Below are positions 30,396-42,681 of a stretch of 64,000 bases of DNA, piece by piece (within the stretch, counting starts at the first letter, position 1; each line of letters begins with the position of its first letter). Position numbers and translations under genes: made by a program. The notes under the pieces are model-generated. The model ran no database searches. It was not told the origin of the DNA and worked only from the letters and a program-made list of their open reading frames with translations. Source of the DNA: Amorphus coralli DSM 19760 (GTDB lineage Bacteria > Pseudomonadota > Alphaproteobacteria > Rhizobiales > Amorphaceae); NCBI RefSeq assembly GCF_000374525.1, contig NZ_KB894570.1, forward strand, positions 682,001 through 746,000, read 5' to 3'.

Positions 30396-31610
30396 TCAGC
30401 TCTCCTTCCCGGTCTTCGCGGCGGCAAGCGCCTTGGCCTGGGCGATCCAGTCCTCCCGATCGATGCGGCCCTTGAACTTCAGGTAGGTGTCGACCCAGGC
30501 GACATTCTCCGGCGTCCAGGCGGCGACCTGCTCGAACGCGACGATGCCGAGATCGTTGAGGATGCCCTCGATTTTCGGACCGACACCCGAGATCTGCTTC
30601 AGGTCGTCCTTGTCGCCGTCTGTGGACGAACGGCCTTCGGGACGCGTGCCCACGGCATCGGCACGCTGCTCGGGCGACGCGCTCGACGAGCCGGCAGCGT
30701 CATTTTCGGCCTCGGAAGCAGAGCCCGACTTGTCGACCTTCGGCGGCGCTGACGGGTCGGCACCCGACTGGGACCGATCACGATCGGCGGCATGGACGCT
30801 GCGCGCATCCGGCTCGCCCTTGTCGGCAGCCGTTGCCTCGCCGGTTTCACGCGCGGCGGCGACTTCCGGGCGACCGGACGGTTCCGGCTTGCCGTTCTTC
30901 TGGTCGGCCGCGGCCGGCGTCGCCGGGTCGACCGAGGCATCCGGCTCGGAGTCGGTCTTGGCGGGCTGTGGCGTGGCGGCGGTCTCGCGGTTGCGGCTGC
31001 CGTCATACAGCGAGGGATCGGTGAGCGTGATCGCGCCGGTGACCGGCTCCGACGACTTGCGATCGCTCTGCGGACCCGGCGCCGGCGGCGTGCCCTTGTC
31101 GAAGCCGTCGATGAGCGCCTCGAAGGTTTCCGGCGTCAGGTCCTCGTAGGTGTCGGCACCGACCTGAACCATCGGCGCGTTCACGCAGGCGCCGAGGCAT
31201 TCCACCTCTTCCCACGAAAAGCGGCCATCCTCGGACAGTTCGAAGGCGTGGCCGTTGATACGCCGCTTGCAGACACCGACAAGGTCTTCCGCACCGCGCA
31301 GCTGGCACGGCGTCGTGCCGCACACCTGGATGTGCGCGACCCTGCCCACCGGCTTCAGCTGGAACATGGTGTAGAAGGTCGCGTTCTCGAACACCCGGAT
31401 GTACGGCATGTCGAGCATGTCGGCGACGAGCCGGATCGCCGGCTCCGGCAGCCAGCCGTGCTGCTCCTGGGCACGCCAGAGAAGCGGCACCACGGCAGAG
31501 GCCTGGCGACCCTCCGGGTACTTGGCGATCGTCTTCTTCGCCCACGCAAGGTTCTCCTCCGTGAAGGAGAAGGACTCAGGCTGGACTTCGGCAAGTCGGC
31601 GAACAGCCAT
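30396..31610 (-). CDS. nuoE: NADH-quinone oxidoreductase subunit E with long C-terminal extension
   Basis: The first 170 residues are an ordinary NuoE: thioredoxin-like 2Fe-2S domain with cysteines 97, 102, 138 and 142 ([12 protein letters not shown] and [10 protein letters not shown]). The protein is 404 residues, about twice the usual length. Residues 185-335 are low-complexity, rich in Ala, Ser, Pro, Asp and Glu, and look disordered. The last 65 residues form a folded domain with a helix-hairpin-helix motif, [20 protein letters not shown], then [13 protein letters not shown]. Similar extended NuoE proteins are annotated in other Rhizobiales, so this is probably a lineage trait and not an assembly error. 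What the HhH part binds is unknown; in other proteins the motif contacts DNA or acts as a protein-binding module. Confidence 0.95.
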   Translation of the reverse strand: MAVRRLAEVQPESFSFTEENLAWAKKTIAKYPEGRQASAVVPLLWRAQEQHGWLPEPAIRLVADMLDMPYIRVFENATFYTMFQLKPVGRVAHIQVCGTTPCQLRGAEDLVGVCKRRINGHAFELSEDGRFSWEEVECLGACVNAPMVQVGADTYEDLTPETFEALIDGFDKGTPPAPGPQSDRKSSEPVTGAITLTDPSLYDGSRNRETAATPQPAKTDSEPDASVDPATPAAADQKNGKPEPSGRPEVAAARETGEATAADKGEPDARSVHAADRDRSQSGADPSAPPKVDKSGSASEAENDAAGSSSASPEQRADAVGTRPEGRSSTDGDKDDLKQISGVGPKIEGILNDLGIVAFEQVAAWTPENVAWVDTYLKFKGRIDREDWIAQAKALAAAKTGKES

Positions 31611-31798
31611 GATGCGACGAAACCCTCCGCGATTGCGGTCGCGCGAAACGCGCGGCTTGGAACATTTGGGACCCCTCTCCCCGCCGCCGCGGTGGCGGGC
31701 GGATCGCGATCCCTATTCAACAACCCGGCCGCTCCCGCCACCCGATGGGCGGCGACCGGCGCGGGATGGGCCCGAAGGCCCGGAAGACCAGTCCGGCG

Positions 31799-32983
31799 TT
31801 ACCGGTCGACCTCGCCGAACACGACGTCGAGCGAGCCCAGCACCGCCGAGACGTCGGCGAGCAGGTGGCCGGAACAGACGAGATCCATCGCCTGCAGATG
31901 CGCGAAACCGGGCGCGCGGATCTTGCAGCGATAGGGTTTGTTGGTGCCGTCGGACACGAGGTAGACGCCGAATTCGCCCTTGGGCGCCTCGACGGCGGCA
32001 TACACCTCGCCTTCCGGCACGTGATAGCCCTCGGTGTAGAGCTTGAAGTGATGGATGAGCGCTTCCATAGAACGCTTCATCTGGCCGCGTGTCGGGGGAA
32101 CCACCTTGCCGTCCCGGCTGTGGACCGGCCCCGGTTCGCGGCTCAGGCGCTCGCAGCACTGCTTCATCAGGTAGGTCGACTGGCGCATCTCCTCCATGCG
32201 GATGAGATAGCGGTCGTAGCAGTCGCCGTTCTTGCCGATCGGGATGTCGAACTCGAGATCCTCGTAGCACTCGTAGGGCTGCGACTTGCGCAGGTCCCAA
32301 GCCGCGCCGGAGCCGCGTACCATGACGCCGGACATGCCGTGCGCCCACGCCTCCTCCAGCGTGACGACGCCGATGTCGACGTTGCGCTGCTTGAAGATGC
32401 GGTTGCCGGTAAGCAGCGTGTCGAGGTCGTCGACCACTTTCAGGAACGGATCGCAGAAGGCGTAGATGTCGTCGATGAGCTCCTGCGGCAGGTCCTGATG
32501 GACACCGCCCGGACGCACATAGGCGGCGTGCATCCGGCTGCCGGACGCACGCTCGTAGAAGACCATCAGCTTCTCGCGCTCCTCGAAGCCCCACAGCGGC
32601 GGCGTCAGGGCACCGACGTCCATCGCCTGCGTGGTGACGTTGAGGAGATGCGAGAGCAGCCGGCCGATCTCGGAGTAGAGCACACGGATCAATTGGCCGC
32701 GCGGCGGCACGGAGATGCCCAGCAGCCGCTCCACGGCGAGCGCATAGGCATGCTCCTGGTTCATCGGCGCGACATAGTCCAGCCGGTCGAAATAGGGCAC
32801 CGCCTGCAGATAGGTCTTGTGCTCGATCAGCTTCTCGGTGCCGCGGTGCAACAGGCCGATGTGCGGATCGACGCGGGTCACGACCTCGCCGTCGAGCTCC
32901 AGCACCAGACGCAGCACGCCATGGGCCGCCGGATGCTGCGGTCCGAAGTTGATGTTGAAGTTGCGGACATCCGCCTCGGCCAT
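31799..32983 (-). CDS. nuoD: NADH-quinone oxidoreductase subunit D (49 kDa)
   Basis: A 394-residue subunit homologous to the hydrogenase large subunit. It has [20 protein letters not shown] at the start with the quinone-site His, [14 protein letters not shown], the conserved tyrosine region around [12 protein letters not shown], and the C-terminal DVVFGEVDR. It forms the quinone pocket with NuoB. A GFA gene ends four bases before it, and a 188-base gap separates it from nuoE; that gap holds no ORF. Confidence 0.97.
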   Translation of the reverse strand: MAEADVRNFNINFGPQHPAAHGVLRLVLELDGEVVTRVDPHIGLLHRGTEKLIEHKTYLQAVPYFDRLDYVAPMNQEHAYALAVERLLGISVPPRGQLIRVLYSEIGRLLSHLLNVTTQAMDVGALTPPLWGFEEREKLMVFYERASGSRMHAAYVRPGGVHQDLPQELIDDIYAFCDPFLKVVDDLDTLLTGNRIFKQRNVDIGVVTLEEAWAHGMSGVMVRGSGAAWDLRKSQPYECYEDLEFDIPIGKNGDCYDRYLIRMEEMRQSTYLMKQCCERLSREPGPVHSRDGKVVPPTRGQMKRSMEALIHHFKLYTEGYHVPEGEVYAAVEAPKGEFGVYLVSDGTNKPYRCKIRAPGFAHLQAMDLVCSGHLLADVSAVLGSLDVVFGEVDR

Positions 32984-32987
32984 GGCG

Positions 32988-33407
32988 TCAATTCCCCTGG
33001 AACAGAGCGATGACCTCGTGCGAGGTCATCTTCTTCGCGTCGCCGGCGAGCGCGTAGGTGGACGGCTTCATGTCGACGAAGATCTCCACACCAAGCGGCA
33101 GATCCAGCGGCTCATCGAACGCGAAGGCGGACAAGGTGATGAAGCTGCCGTCCTTGAGACGATAGCCGAACGACGTCCCGCAGGCGGTGCAGAACAACCG
33201 CTCCGCCCATTCCGAGGAGTCCCAGACGCCGAGCGTCTCGTCGGCGGAAAAGGCAAGATCGGTCGCCTCGACACCCATGAACGGACCGGCCACCCATTTG
33301 CGGCAGGTGCCGCAGTGGCAGGCGTCCATGTGGTCGCTCTTGACGGTCGCGGAGAAGCGCACCGCGCCGCAGGCACAGCCGCCGGTCCTGGCTTCGCTCG
33401 TCATCAC
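32988..33407 (-). CDS. Second GFA-family zinc protein inside nuo
   Basis: A 139-residue GFA-type protein with [13 protein letters not shown] near residues 10-22, [14 protein letters not shown] near 29-42 and [18 protein letters not shown] near 72-89, so all expected zinc cysteines are present. It sits between nuoC and nuoD with one base to the nuoC stop and four bases to the nuoD start, which leaves no doubt that it is part of the operon. The C-terminal 40 residues differ from the other GFA protein in this operon. The start may be either of the first two ATG codons. Substrate unknown. Confidence 0.85.
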   Translation of the reverse strand: MMTSEARTGGCACGAVRFSATVKSDHMDACHCGTCRKWVAGPFMGVEATDLAFSADETLGVWDSSEWAERLFCTACGTSFGYRLKDGSFITLSAFAFDEPLDLPLGVEIFVDMKPSTYALAGDAKKMTSHEVIALFQGN

Positions 33408-33408
33408 C

Positions 33409-34008
33409 TCAGCTCGCTTTCTCGTCGCCCGGCAGCACGTAGTCGGTGCCTTCCCAGGGCGACAGGAAGTCGAAGTTGCGGAACTCCTGCGTGAGCTTCA
33501 CCGGCTCGTAGACGACTCGCTTGAGGCCATCGTCGTAGCGCACTTCCACGAAGCCCGTCAGCGGGAAGTCCTTGCGCAGCGGGTGGCCCTCGAAACCGTA
33601 GTCGGTGAGGATGCGGCGCAGGTCCGGATGCTCGGAGAACAGGATGCCGTAAAGATCGTAGGCCTCGCGCTCGAACCAGTCCGCAGCGGGAAAGATCTCC
33701 ACCACGGAAGGAACCGGCGTGATCTCGTCGGTCTGCGTCTTGATGCGAATGCGCACGTTATGCTTGGGCGACAGCAGGTGGTAGACGACGTCGAAGCGCT
33801 TGTCGCGGGACGGCCAGTCCACGCCGCACACGTCGAGCAGGTTCACGAACAGGCAGCGCGCGTCGTCACGCAGCACCCGCGCGACCTCCTGGATGCGCGC
33901 CGGCTCCACGTCGACGGTCAGCTCATCATACTCGACGCGCCAGCCGACCACGGCCTCCCCCAGCTTCTGGGCAAGGTAGTCCCCAAGTTCGCTCAGCGTC
34001 TCGTCCAT
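33409..34008 (-). CDS. nuoC: NADH-quinone oxidoreductase subunit C (30 kDa)
   Basis: A 199-residue hydrophilic subunit of the connecting module. Marks are [19 protein letters not shown], the [20 protein letters not shown] signature and [22 protein letters not shown] 34008 is selected for GAGG upstream and a normal N-terminus; the open frame extends 62 codons further without homology. It binds NuoD and NuoB. nuoB ends 46 bases upstream. Confidence 0.97.
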   Translation of the reverse strand: MDETLSELGDYLAQKLGEAVVGWRVEYDELTVDVEPARIQEVARVLRDDARCLFVNLLDVCGVDWPSRDKRFDVVYHLLSPKHNVRIRIKTQTDEITPVPSVVEIFPAADWFEREAYDLYGILFSEHPDLRRILTDYGFEGHPLRKDFPLTGFVEVRYDDGLKRVVYEPVKLTQEFRNFDFLSPWEGTDYVLPGDEKAS

Positions 34009-34054
34009 TGATCCTCGCCTGCCGTTGCGGCCCGTAGCGGGCGCGCGGCCGAGT

Positions 34055-34636
34055 TCAGCGTTCGATGGTACCGGTGCGGCGGATCTTCTTCTGCAGCAGC
34101 AACACGCCGTACAGAAGACCCTCCGCCGTCGGCGGGCAGCCCGGAACGTAGACGTCGACCGGGACGACCCGGTCGCAGCCGCGGACCACCGCATAGGAGT
34201 AGTGGTAGTAGCCGCCGCCGTTGGCGCACGACCCCATGGAAATGACGTACCGCGGTTCCGGCATCTGGTCGTAGACCTTGCGCAGCGCCGGGGCCATCTT
34301 GTTGGTCAGCGTCCCGGCCACGATCATCACGTCCGACTGGCGCGGGCTGGCCCGCGGCGCGAAGCCGAACCGTTCGACGTCGTAGCGCGGCATGGAGACC
34401 TGCATCATCTCCACCGCACAGCACGCGAGACCGAACGTCATCCACATGAGCGAGCCGGTGCGGGCCCACTGGATCAGGCTGTCGGTGGAGGTGACGAGGA
34501 AGCCCTTGTCGGCCAGCTCGTTGTTCACTTCCACGAAGAACGGATCATTGGACCCGACCGGGCGGCCCGTGTCGGGATCGATCGCTCCCGTCGCGCCATG
34601 GGCGACGAGCGGACGCTCTGCGGTGCTCAATCCCAT
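34055..34636 (-). CDS. nuoB: NADH-quinone oxidoreductase subunit B (N2 cluster)
   Basis: A 193-residue subunit that carries the terminal 4Fe-4S cluster N2, with the four cysteines in [27 protein letters not shown] and [14 protein letters not shown]. The N-terminal 30 residues are variable. Its ATG overlaps the end of nuoA by 10 bases, suggesting coupled translation. Confidence 0.97.
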   Translation of the reverse strand: MGLSTAERPLVAHGATGAIDPDTGRPVGSNDPFFVEVNNELADKGFLVTSTDSLIQWARTGSLMWMTFGLACCAVEMMQVSMPRYDVERFGFAPRASPRQSDVMIVAGTLTNKMAPALRKVYDQMPEPRYVISMGSCANGGGYYHYSYAVVRGCDRVVPVDVYVPGCPPTAEGLLYGVLLLQKKIRRTGTIER

Positions 34637-34992
34637 TCCAACGCTCCCTTACGCCACTCGTAGACAAAGCCGATCGTCAGGATACCGAGGAAGGCCATCA
34701 CCGAGCCGAAGCCGAACCAGCCGATCTCTCCGAACGTCACCGCCCAGGGGAACAGGAAGGCGACTTCCAGGTCGAAGATGATGAAGAGAATCGAGACGAG
34801 GTAGAAGCGCACGTCGAACTTCATGCGGGCGTCGTCGAACGCGTTGAAGCCGCATTCGTAGGCCGACATCTTCTCCGGATCGGGATTCTGGTGGGCGATC
34901 AGGAACGGCGCCACGAGCAGCGCCAGTCCGATGATGCCTGCCACGCCGATGAACACGGCGATCGGCACATAGTCCCGCAGGAGATCTTCCAT
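34627..34992 (-). CDS. nuoA: NADH-quinone oxidoreductase subunit A, first gene of nuo
   Basis: A 121-residue three-helix membrane subunit with the conserved [20 protein letters not shown] loop, which contributes to the quinone channel, and [20 protein letters not shown]. The ATG at 34992 gives the usual length; the upstream open frame is without similarity. It opens an operon of 14 nuo genes plus three extra genes that extends about 16 kb to nuoN and probably into birA. Confidence 0.96.
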   Translation of the reverse strand: MEDLLRDYVPIAVFIGVAGIIGLALLVAPFLIAHQNPDPEKMSAYECGFNAFDDARMKFDVRFYLVSILFIIFDLEVAFLFPWAVTFGEIGWFGFGSVMAFLGILTIGFVYEWRKGALEWD

Positions 34993-35463
34993 GCTCGCAA
35001 GCCTCTTCTGAACGCCCCGGACCAGCGACCCGACGGGCCGCTCAGACAGCGCGACCGCTTCCTGGCCGCAAGACATGCGGCAAAGCCGGCTGGCGCTCCG
35101 CGCCCTGCCCGCTTGCCCGTCCATCAAGTCCGTCCGGAGCGCCGGCCCATCGCGGCCGTCAGCTCTCGAATTTCACCTATGGAAACGAGCCCGTGCGTCA
35201 ACGGTTCGTTTCCGCCGCACCGCAGCATCGCTGCCCTTGGAGGCAGGCTTAGCGGAGGGTGCTTGTTTAGACAAGGTCAAACACATCCAGATCGGTCAAG
35301 ATGCGCGGCTCGGTCGCGGCTGGTCCCGACATACGGGAAATTGCCGTCCGCCGGTCGAAAAAACCTGCAGGCTCACCGCCCTCGGGCGCGGCGGAACCGC
35401 AGCATGGACGCATCTCAGCGATGGGATCTGGAAGGAAGAAAGCCACTCTCCGGAGAGGGAGAA
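34993..35463. other. Intergenic region upstream of nuoA
   Basis: This 471-base stretch has no credible gene. It should hold the nuo promoter (minus strand). Visible structures are an 8-bp inverted repeat at 35181-35213 with a possible promoter inside it, annotated separately, and a short dyad CTTGT-TTAG-ACAAG at 35262-35275. Confidence 0.6.
35174..35213 (-). promoter_or_regulatory. Candidate nuo promoter within an inverted repeat
   Basis: A perfect inverted repeat GGAAACGA (35181-35188) / TCGTTTCC (35206-35213) has a 17-base spacer. On the minus strand TTGACG (35196-35201) lies in that spacer and could be a -35 box, with TAGGTG (35174-35179) 16 bases on as a weak -10. The arm at 35181-35188 would lie between the two boxes. 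That layout is what one expects of an operator on a promoter about 180 bases before nuoA. The -10 is poor. Confidence 0.35.
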
Positions 35464-35540
35464 TGGCGGGAGTGACGGGGCTCGAACCCGCGACCTCCGG
35501 CGTGACAGGCCGGCACTCTAACCAACTGAGCTACACCCCC
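35464..35540 (-). tRNA. tRNA-Asp (anticodon GTC)
   Basis: On the minus strand a full cloverleaf is seen: seven-base acceptor stem GGGGGTG with CACTCCC (one G-T pair), D-loop GTAGCTCAGTTGGTTAGAG, anticodon loop CTGTCAC with GTC, T-arm with GGTTCGAGCC, discriminator G and an encoded CCA. Length is 77 bases with CCA. Confidence 0.95.
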
Positions 35541-35948
35541 GTTGGCGTCGGGCCGTTTTCGGCCGCGCCAAGGTGGGAGGGAGATACGATCCGCCCATTC
35601 CGAAGTCAAGCGCATCCGGCATCGAAATCGGGGATGGAGGCATGTGTTTTTTGCTTAGCCGGAAAACCCGCCGGTTTCGCGCCCTTTCCCGCCTGCCACG
35701 CCACGAAGGAATGTTGCGGGCAGGGGCCAAGTCCCATATGGAAAGAGCGCTCCGGCGGGCGAACATGACGGGCCTCGCGCCCTTACCCGCGACGCGATCC
35801 GGCGTTTCTGCGTGAATCACCGGCGCATCTGGAAGCAGAACCGATTCCTCTTCCCCCGGCCTGCCGGGCAGAGCGTCTCGGTCCCCGATCCGCAAGGCGG
35901 ATCGAATCGAAGCGACGCGGGACCGGCCATCCGGACCGCGCCCGCGGC
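35541..35948. other. Intergenic region between tRNA-Asp and tRNA-Val
   Basis: A 408-base gap between two tRNA genes on opposite strands. Open frames here overlap the tRNA or have no protein-like composition. It should hold both promoters (divergent), but I see no clear boxes. Confidence 0.5.
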
Positions 35949-36025
35949 GGGCGGTTAGCTCAGCTGGTTAGAGCACCTGGTTTACACCCAGGGGGTCGGG
36001 AGTTCGAATCTCTCACCGCCCACCA
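35949..36025 (+). tRNA. tRNA-Val (anticodon TAC)
   Basis: Acceptor stem GGGCGGT with ACCGCCC, D-arm TTAGCTCAGCTGGTTAGAGC, anticodon stem CCTGG with loop TTTACAC and anticodon TAC, T-arm GGGAGTTCGAATCTCTC, discriminator A and encoded CCA. A run of seven T follows directly (36026-36032), which may help termination. Confidence 0.95.
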
Positions 36026-36150
36026 TTTTTTTCTGCTCACGGTGATCCCGCTGCGCCCGACGCCTCCGCGAGGACGGCCCGACCGGCCGGCGCGCAGAAG
36101 ACTCCCTCCCGGAAAACCCTGGCTTGGATCCCCCCTACACTGCCACCACG

Positions 36151-36966
36151 TCATGAATGGGTTGCGCAGTAGTCCTCGAGCGGGCGCGGAGCTCCGAAGT
36201 GGTAGCCTTGGGCACGGTCGACGCCCATTTCACGGACCTTTTCCAGCGTACCGACGTCCTCGACCCACTCGGCGACGCAGGCGATCCCAAGGGTCTTGCC
36301 CACGCTGAGGATTGCTTTGACGACCTGAGCATTGATTGCGCTGTCAGCAATGCCCCGGATGAAGCTGCCGTCAATCTTAAGCTCGTCGACCTTGAAGTCT
36401 CTGAGGTAGGAGAAGGAACTCAGCCCCACACCGAAATCGTCCAGCGCAATCCTGCAACCATACTCCTGGGCGCTGGTGACAAAGTGGATTGCGGAGGAGA
36501 GGTTCTGAATGATGCAGGTCTCTGTAATCTCGAAGCAAATGTCACTCGGAGGAACTTTCGAACGCTCAAGATGGCTACGGACATAGTCCCAGAAATGAAT
36601 GTCATCCAGTGAGTTTGCCGACAAGTTGATCGAGCAGGCCATTCGGGGAAGGCCTGCTTCGGCGGCCTCGCAGCACTTGTCGAAAAGCGTGGCAATCACC
36701 CATCGATCGACTTCCGCCATCACCCCATAACGCTCCGCCGCTGGAATGAAATGACCAGGTGAAACGACATTGCCGGCCCGATCCCGCATCCTGATGAGGA
36801 TTTCGATCTTGTGGGGGCAATCCCGATCCGTCTCGCTGCAAACGTCGACAATGCTCTGCCCGAAGAGTTCGAGGCGGCCCTCGTGGAGGGCTGCCCGCAG
36901 GTCGGCTGCAACATTGAACTCATCGTGCAGGGCGGAAAAAGAAGCGCTCGCGATGTGCTTGGTCAC
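36151..36966 (-). CDS. EAL-domain protein (probable c-di-GMP phosphodiesterase)
   Basis: An EAL domain covering almost the whole product. The EAL triad itself reads EIL (KIEILIRM), but the metal and base residues are there: INLSAN (Asn), FEITETC (Glu), ALDDFGVGLSS (both Asp), LKIDGSFI (Lys), AEWVED (Glu) and AQGYHFG (Gln). So it may hydrolyse cyclic di-GMP, though activity is not certain. The start is uncertain: GTG 36966 gives 271 residues starting at the domain, while the open frame goes on to an ATG at 37101 with a basic, unlikely segment. No GGDEF, sensor or membrane part is seen. GC content and codon use are visibly lower than in neighbouring genes, which suggests later acquisition, next to a tRNA-Val gene. 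Confidence 0.75.
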   Translation of the reverse strand: MTKHIASASFSALHDEFNVAADLRAALHEGRLELFGQSIVDVCSETDRDCPHKIEILIRMRDRAGNVVSPGHFIPAAERYGVMAEVDRWVIATLFDKCCEAAEAGLPRMACSINLSANSLDDIHFWDYVRSHLERSKVPPSDICFEITETCIIQNLSSAIHFVTSAQEYGCRIALDDFGVGLSSFSYLRDFKVDELKIDGSFIRGIADSAINAQVVKAILSVGKTLGIACVAEWVEDVGTLEKVREMGVDRAQGYHFGAPRPLEDYCATHS

Positions 36967-37101
36967 GGAAGATACCCCTTGTTCGCGTCTGCCCCAGCCG
37001 GGGCGGTTGGTAGGATGCAACCAAGCGGCAAACGCAAGTTTGACCGCATTTGGCGTGCTTCTGAAGCATCCAGAGGCCCGCAGCCGGCGACTGACCTTCA
37101 T

Positions 37102-37779
37102 TCTGAAACGCTAATCCAAACAACTCGGCATTTGACCGCCGCGCACCGGTAGATTTGGCAGCAAAATAGGAGCCTATTACGCCTTCAGGACAGGATTGCG
37201 CTCGATGGAGATGGACCGGACTGCCTTTGAAGAGGCCATATATCCGAAAAGATAGCGGTCACTATCCTCTAGGCATCGAGCTTTTCTGGTGCATTGAGCC
37301 GCTTGCGGCCACGCATGCATCACGGCCGGGATGGGTCATAGCGCAGTGCAACCGCGGCGCCGCTACGGCATCGCGGTGTCATGTGCGGATTCGGCAGACA
37401 GGAATCGATTTCGGCCGGGATGGCCGGGCTGCGCCCTCCCCCGGTCCGGCCAGGCCCGCCTGGGGGACGGTCCGGCCGGAGCGGGCAGAGAGATCGCGTC
37501 CAGACCCTTTTCGGGGCATACGCCGGGGCGTTTGGCCCGGCGGTCCGCATGCGCCGGCTGGGAGGCCAGGGCCCTGGACGGAGTGCGCCCGCAAGCCGGG
37601 CACACGATCATGACCAAGAGGCGGTCCGGCAGGCCCTAAGGAGCCTGCGGGAACTCAGCGCCGCACCGCGAACGTGTGCGGCATCCCCTCGTGGCACCCG
37701 CCTCCGCGGCGAACCGCGAAAGCGGATGGCGCGGTGCGGTCACCTCCCCCGTCGGGAGATGCGCCGCATCGCTGTCGGA
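37102..37779. other. 678-base region without a recognisable gene
   Basis: The part up to about 37300 is AT-richer than the surroundings and includes a dyad GATAG-CGGTCA-CTATC (37252-37267). The rest is very GC-rich. Open frames on both strands (for example 37227-37613) have proline/arginine-heavy, non-protein-like translations. I see no tRNA, rRNA or known structured RNA here. Confidence 0.5.
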
Positions 37780-38055
37780 TCAGCTGTTCACCAGCTCCTT
37801 GAGCGGCTTACCGGCCCGGAACTTCGGAACGTTGGCGGCAGGAATCTTGATGGTGTTGCCGGTGCGGGGGTCACGACCCTCGGAGGCAGCACGCTTGGTC
37901 ACGGCGAACACGCCGAAGCCGACGATGCGGACTTCGTCACCGGCCTTCAGGGCGGACGCGATCGTGTCGAACATTGCGTCGACGGCCTTCTGAGCGGCCG
38001 GCTTGGTCAGTTCGGCCTTCTCGGCAACCTCGGCAACCAGATCGTTTTTCTTCAT
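37780..38055 (-). CDS. hup: HU-family nucleoid DNA-binding protein
   Basis: A 91-residue HU protein: MKKNDLVAEVAEKAELTKPA helices, the VRIVGFGVFAVTKRA core with the DNA-binding arm GRDPRTGNTIKIPAANVPKF, where the arm-tip Pro follows IKI, and the final FRAGKPLKELVN helix. It bends and compacts DNA as a dimer. ATG 38055 has GGAAAGGGA upstream. It comes after lon in the order tig-clpP-clpX-lon-hup, with a terminator between them, so it is mainly expressed from its own promoter. Confidence 0.96.
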   Translation of the reverse strand: MKKNDLVAEVAEKAELTKPAAQKAVDAMFDTIASALKAGDEVRIVGFGVFAVTKRAASEGRDPRTGNTIKIPAANVPKFRAGKPLKELVNS

Positions 38056-38194
38056 GTCGTTCCCTTTCCTCAATGACAGCCACACTCGAATTATCGACCC
38101 AGCCGTCCACCCTTGGTGCGGCGAATCATGGTCGAGCGCAACCGTATTCTCCCCATTTTTCCCGGAAATCCGACATTCAGAGGGCCCTTGAGGC

Positions 38195-38225
38195 AAAAAA
38201 GAGCCCGCGGAAAATCCGCGGGCTC
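38195..38225 (-). terminator. Rho-independent terminator of lon
   Basis: A perfect 11-bp stem GAGCCCGCGGA/TCCGCGGGCTC with an AAA loop, preceded on the plus strand by six A, which gives a T-run on the minus strand after the hairpin. It lies about 120 bases after the lon stop. Confidence 0.9.
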
Positions 38226-38343
38226 GATTGATGGCTGCAAGAGGCCGGTGTCGAGAATCGATAACGGCGCCTTTTGGGTACTCCGTTCCGATTCACCGCC
38301 GTCCGGACGGCAAGCTTCTCCCGTCCGGCCGCGCCTCAGCGGA

Positions 38344-40779
<2,436 letters not shown>

Positions 40780-41216
40780 GCATCCGTCCTTTCAAGAGAG
40801 GGCCTCGCACGGAAACGGGGCAGCGTGTTTCCGCCGAACCGGCACTCTGACTCTGTGCGGTGATCGAACCGGAGGACGGGACTGTCCACCGTCAGATCGA
40901 TCCCGAAGCCGAACTCGCCATGCCTCACAGCCGGATAATGCACGAGTCGGGCCACGGTGCTGCGGCTTTTCTCGGCAGGGACCGCTCCTTGTGGACGGAG
41001 CGCCCCACTGCCTGCCCGCAAGATACGCACCCAGGCTGGCGTGCGCCTTGCCCCGGCCACCGCAGGGGTTTCCCAATAAGTGGAACCACGGACTGCCTGT
41101 TTCAAGGCGCGGAGCTGCCGAGGCCGCGCCGCGGCGACCGCTCCATCGGCGCCCGAAACAAAACGGGCCCGCCTCCTGGGAGGTCGGGCCCGCATGGAAG
41201 TCCTGCGATGTCAGCC
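40780..41216. other. Intergenic region between clpX and lon
   Basis: A 437-base gap with no convincing ORF. It contains the clpX terminator (annotated) and must contain the lon promoter on the minus strand. A CTTGAAA followed at an over-long spacing by CTTATTG (minus strand, about 41105-41072) resembles a heat-shock promoter only loosely. Confidence 0.5.
41157..41192 (-). terminator. Terminator of clpX
   Basis: On the minus strand an 8-bp stem CGGGCCCG plus a further CCTCC/GGAGG extension with one bulged base is followed by GTTTTGTTT. It starts 25 bases after the clpX stop. Confidence 0.85.
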
Positions 41217-42485
41217 TCAGGCGGAGGTCAGCGAAGTCTCGGCCCGGTCCGCGTAGATGTAGAGCGGACGGGCCTTGCCCTCCACGACCTCCTGCGAGAT
41301 CACGACCTCGCGCACGCCTTCCAGGCCCGGCAGCTCGTACATGGTGTCGAGAAGGATCTCTTCCATGATGGAGCGCAGGCCGCGGGCGCCGGTCTTGCGT
41401 TCGATGGCGCGCCGCGCGATGGCGGCGAGCGCATCCTCATGGAAGGTCAGCTCGACGCCCTCCATCTCGAACAGGCGACCATACTGCTTGGACAGCGCAT
41501 TCTTCGGTTCGGCCAGGATCTGAACCAGCGCGGGCTCGTCGAGATCCTCCAGCGTCGCGATCACCGGCAAACGGCCGACGAACTCGGGGATCAGGCCGAA
41601 CTTGAGCAGGTCTTCCGGCTCGACGGAGTGGAACAGCTCGCCGGTCTTGCGATCCTCCGGCGCCATCACCTGCGCTGCGAAGCCGATTGAGGTGGTGCGG
41701 CCGCGATCGGAGATGATCTTCTCCAAACCGGCGAAGGCACCGCCGCAGATGAACAGGATGTTGGTCGTGTCCACCTGCAGGAATTCCTGCTGCGGGTGCT
41801 TGCGGCCGCCCTGCGGCGGAACGCTGGCGACCGTGCCTTCCATGATCTTCAGAAGCGCCTGCTGGACGCCCTCGCCCGACACGTCGCGGGTGATGGAGGG
41901 GTTGTCCGACTTGCGGCTGATCTTGTCGACTTCGTCGATGTAGACGATGCCGCGCTGGGCACGCTCGACATTGTAGTCGGCGGCCTGCAGCAGCTTCAGG
42001 ATGATGTTCTCGACATCCTCGCCGACATAACCGGCTTCCGTCAGCGTCGTGGCGTCGGCCATCGTGAACGGCACGTCGAGGATACGGGCGAGCGTCTGCG
42101 CGAGCAGCGTCTTGCCGCAACCGGTCGGGCCGATCAGCAGGATGTTCGACTTCGACAGCTCGACGTCGTTGTTCTTCGAGGCGTGATTCAGCCGCTTGTA
42201 GTGATTGTGCACCGCGACCGACAGCACCTTCTTGGCGCTCGGCTGGCCAATCACATAATCGTCGAGCACCTTCTGGATCTCCGAGGGAGTCGGGATCCCG
42301 TCGCGCGACTTCACCAGCGAGGACTTGTTCTCCTCGCGGATGATGTCCATGCACAGCTCGACGCACTCGTCGCAGATGAACACAGTCGGTCCCGCGATCA
42401 GCTTGCGAACCTCATGCTGGCTCTTGCCGCAGAAAGAGCAGTAGAGGGTGTTCTTGCTGTCGCTACCGCCGCTGACCTTGCTCAT
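41217..42485 (-). CDS. clpX: ATP-dependent Clp protease ATP-binding subunit ClpX
   Basis: A 422-residue AAA+ unfoldase. The N-terminal zinc domain has [11 protein letters not shown] and CDECVELC; Walker A is [13 protein letters not shown], the pore loop is in [16 protein letters not shown] and Walker B in [11 protein letters not shown]; a GRLPVIATL segment and the C-terminal small domain [16 protein letters not shown] follow. It feeds substrates to ClpP. The start at 42485 has GAGG at eight bases and matches the usual N-terminus; the frame is open for 11 codons upstream. It is downstream of clpP by 250 bases. Confidence 0.98.
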   Translation of the reverse strand: MSKVSGGSDSKNTLYCSFCGKSQHEVRKLIAGPTVFICDECVELCMDIIREENKSSLVKSRDGIPTPSEIQKVLDDYVIGQPSAKKVLSVAVHNHYKRLNHASKNNDVELSKSNILLIGPTGCGKTLLAQTLARILDVPFTMADATTLTEAGYVGEDVENIILKLLQAADYNVERAQRGIVYIDEVDKISRKSDNPSITRDVSGEGVQQALLKIMEGTVASVPPQGGRKHPQQEFLQVDTTNILFICGGAFAGLEKIISDRGRTTSIGFAAQVMAPEDRKTGELFHSVEPEDLLKFGLIPEFVGRLPVIATLEDLDEPALVQILAEPKNALSKQYGRLFEMEGVELTFHEDALAAIARRAIERKTGARGLRSIMEEILLDTMYELPGLEGVREVVISQEVVEGKARPLYIYADRAETSLTSA

Positions 42486-42681
42486 CCAGTAACCTCTTGT
42501 GTCCGCCAACCGCCGCATCCTGCCGGCGGCGCTTCACCCCCCGCTGCCATCGCACAGCATCGCAGGCCGAAGTTCAACTTCAGATTCGCGCCGAACCGCG
42601 ATTGATCATGCAATCACGGTGCCTGTCGCCAAATCAACCCGCCCCAGCCTTCCAAACCCTTAAGACGGGCGGCTGGCGCCA

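Noticed and set aside
35518-35895. A 125-codon minus-strand open frame that runs into tRNA-Asp
   Set aside because: It overlaps the tRNA gene and has no protein-like features.
35949-36160. tRNA-Val as an integration site for a mobile element
   Set aside because: No repeat of the tRNA 3' end and no integrase or transposase is found in the following sequence.
37227-37613. A 128-codon open frame in the gap before HU
   Set aside because: No SD, Pro/Arg/Gly-rich translation in its second half and no recognisable family.
41072-41105. Heat-shock-type promoter for lon (CTTGAAA then CTTATTG on the minus strand)
   Set aside because: Spacing is too long for the known RpoH consensus, and the site is over 300 bases from the lon start.
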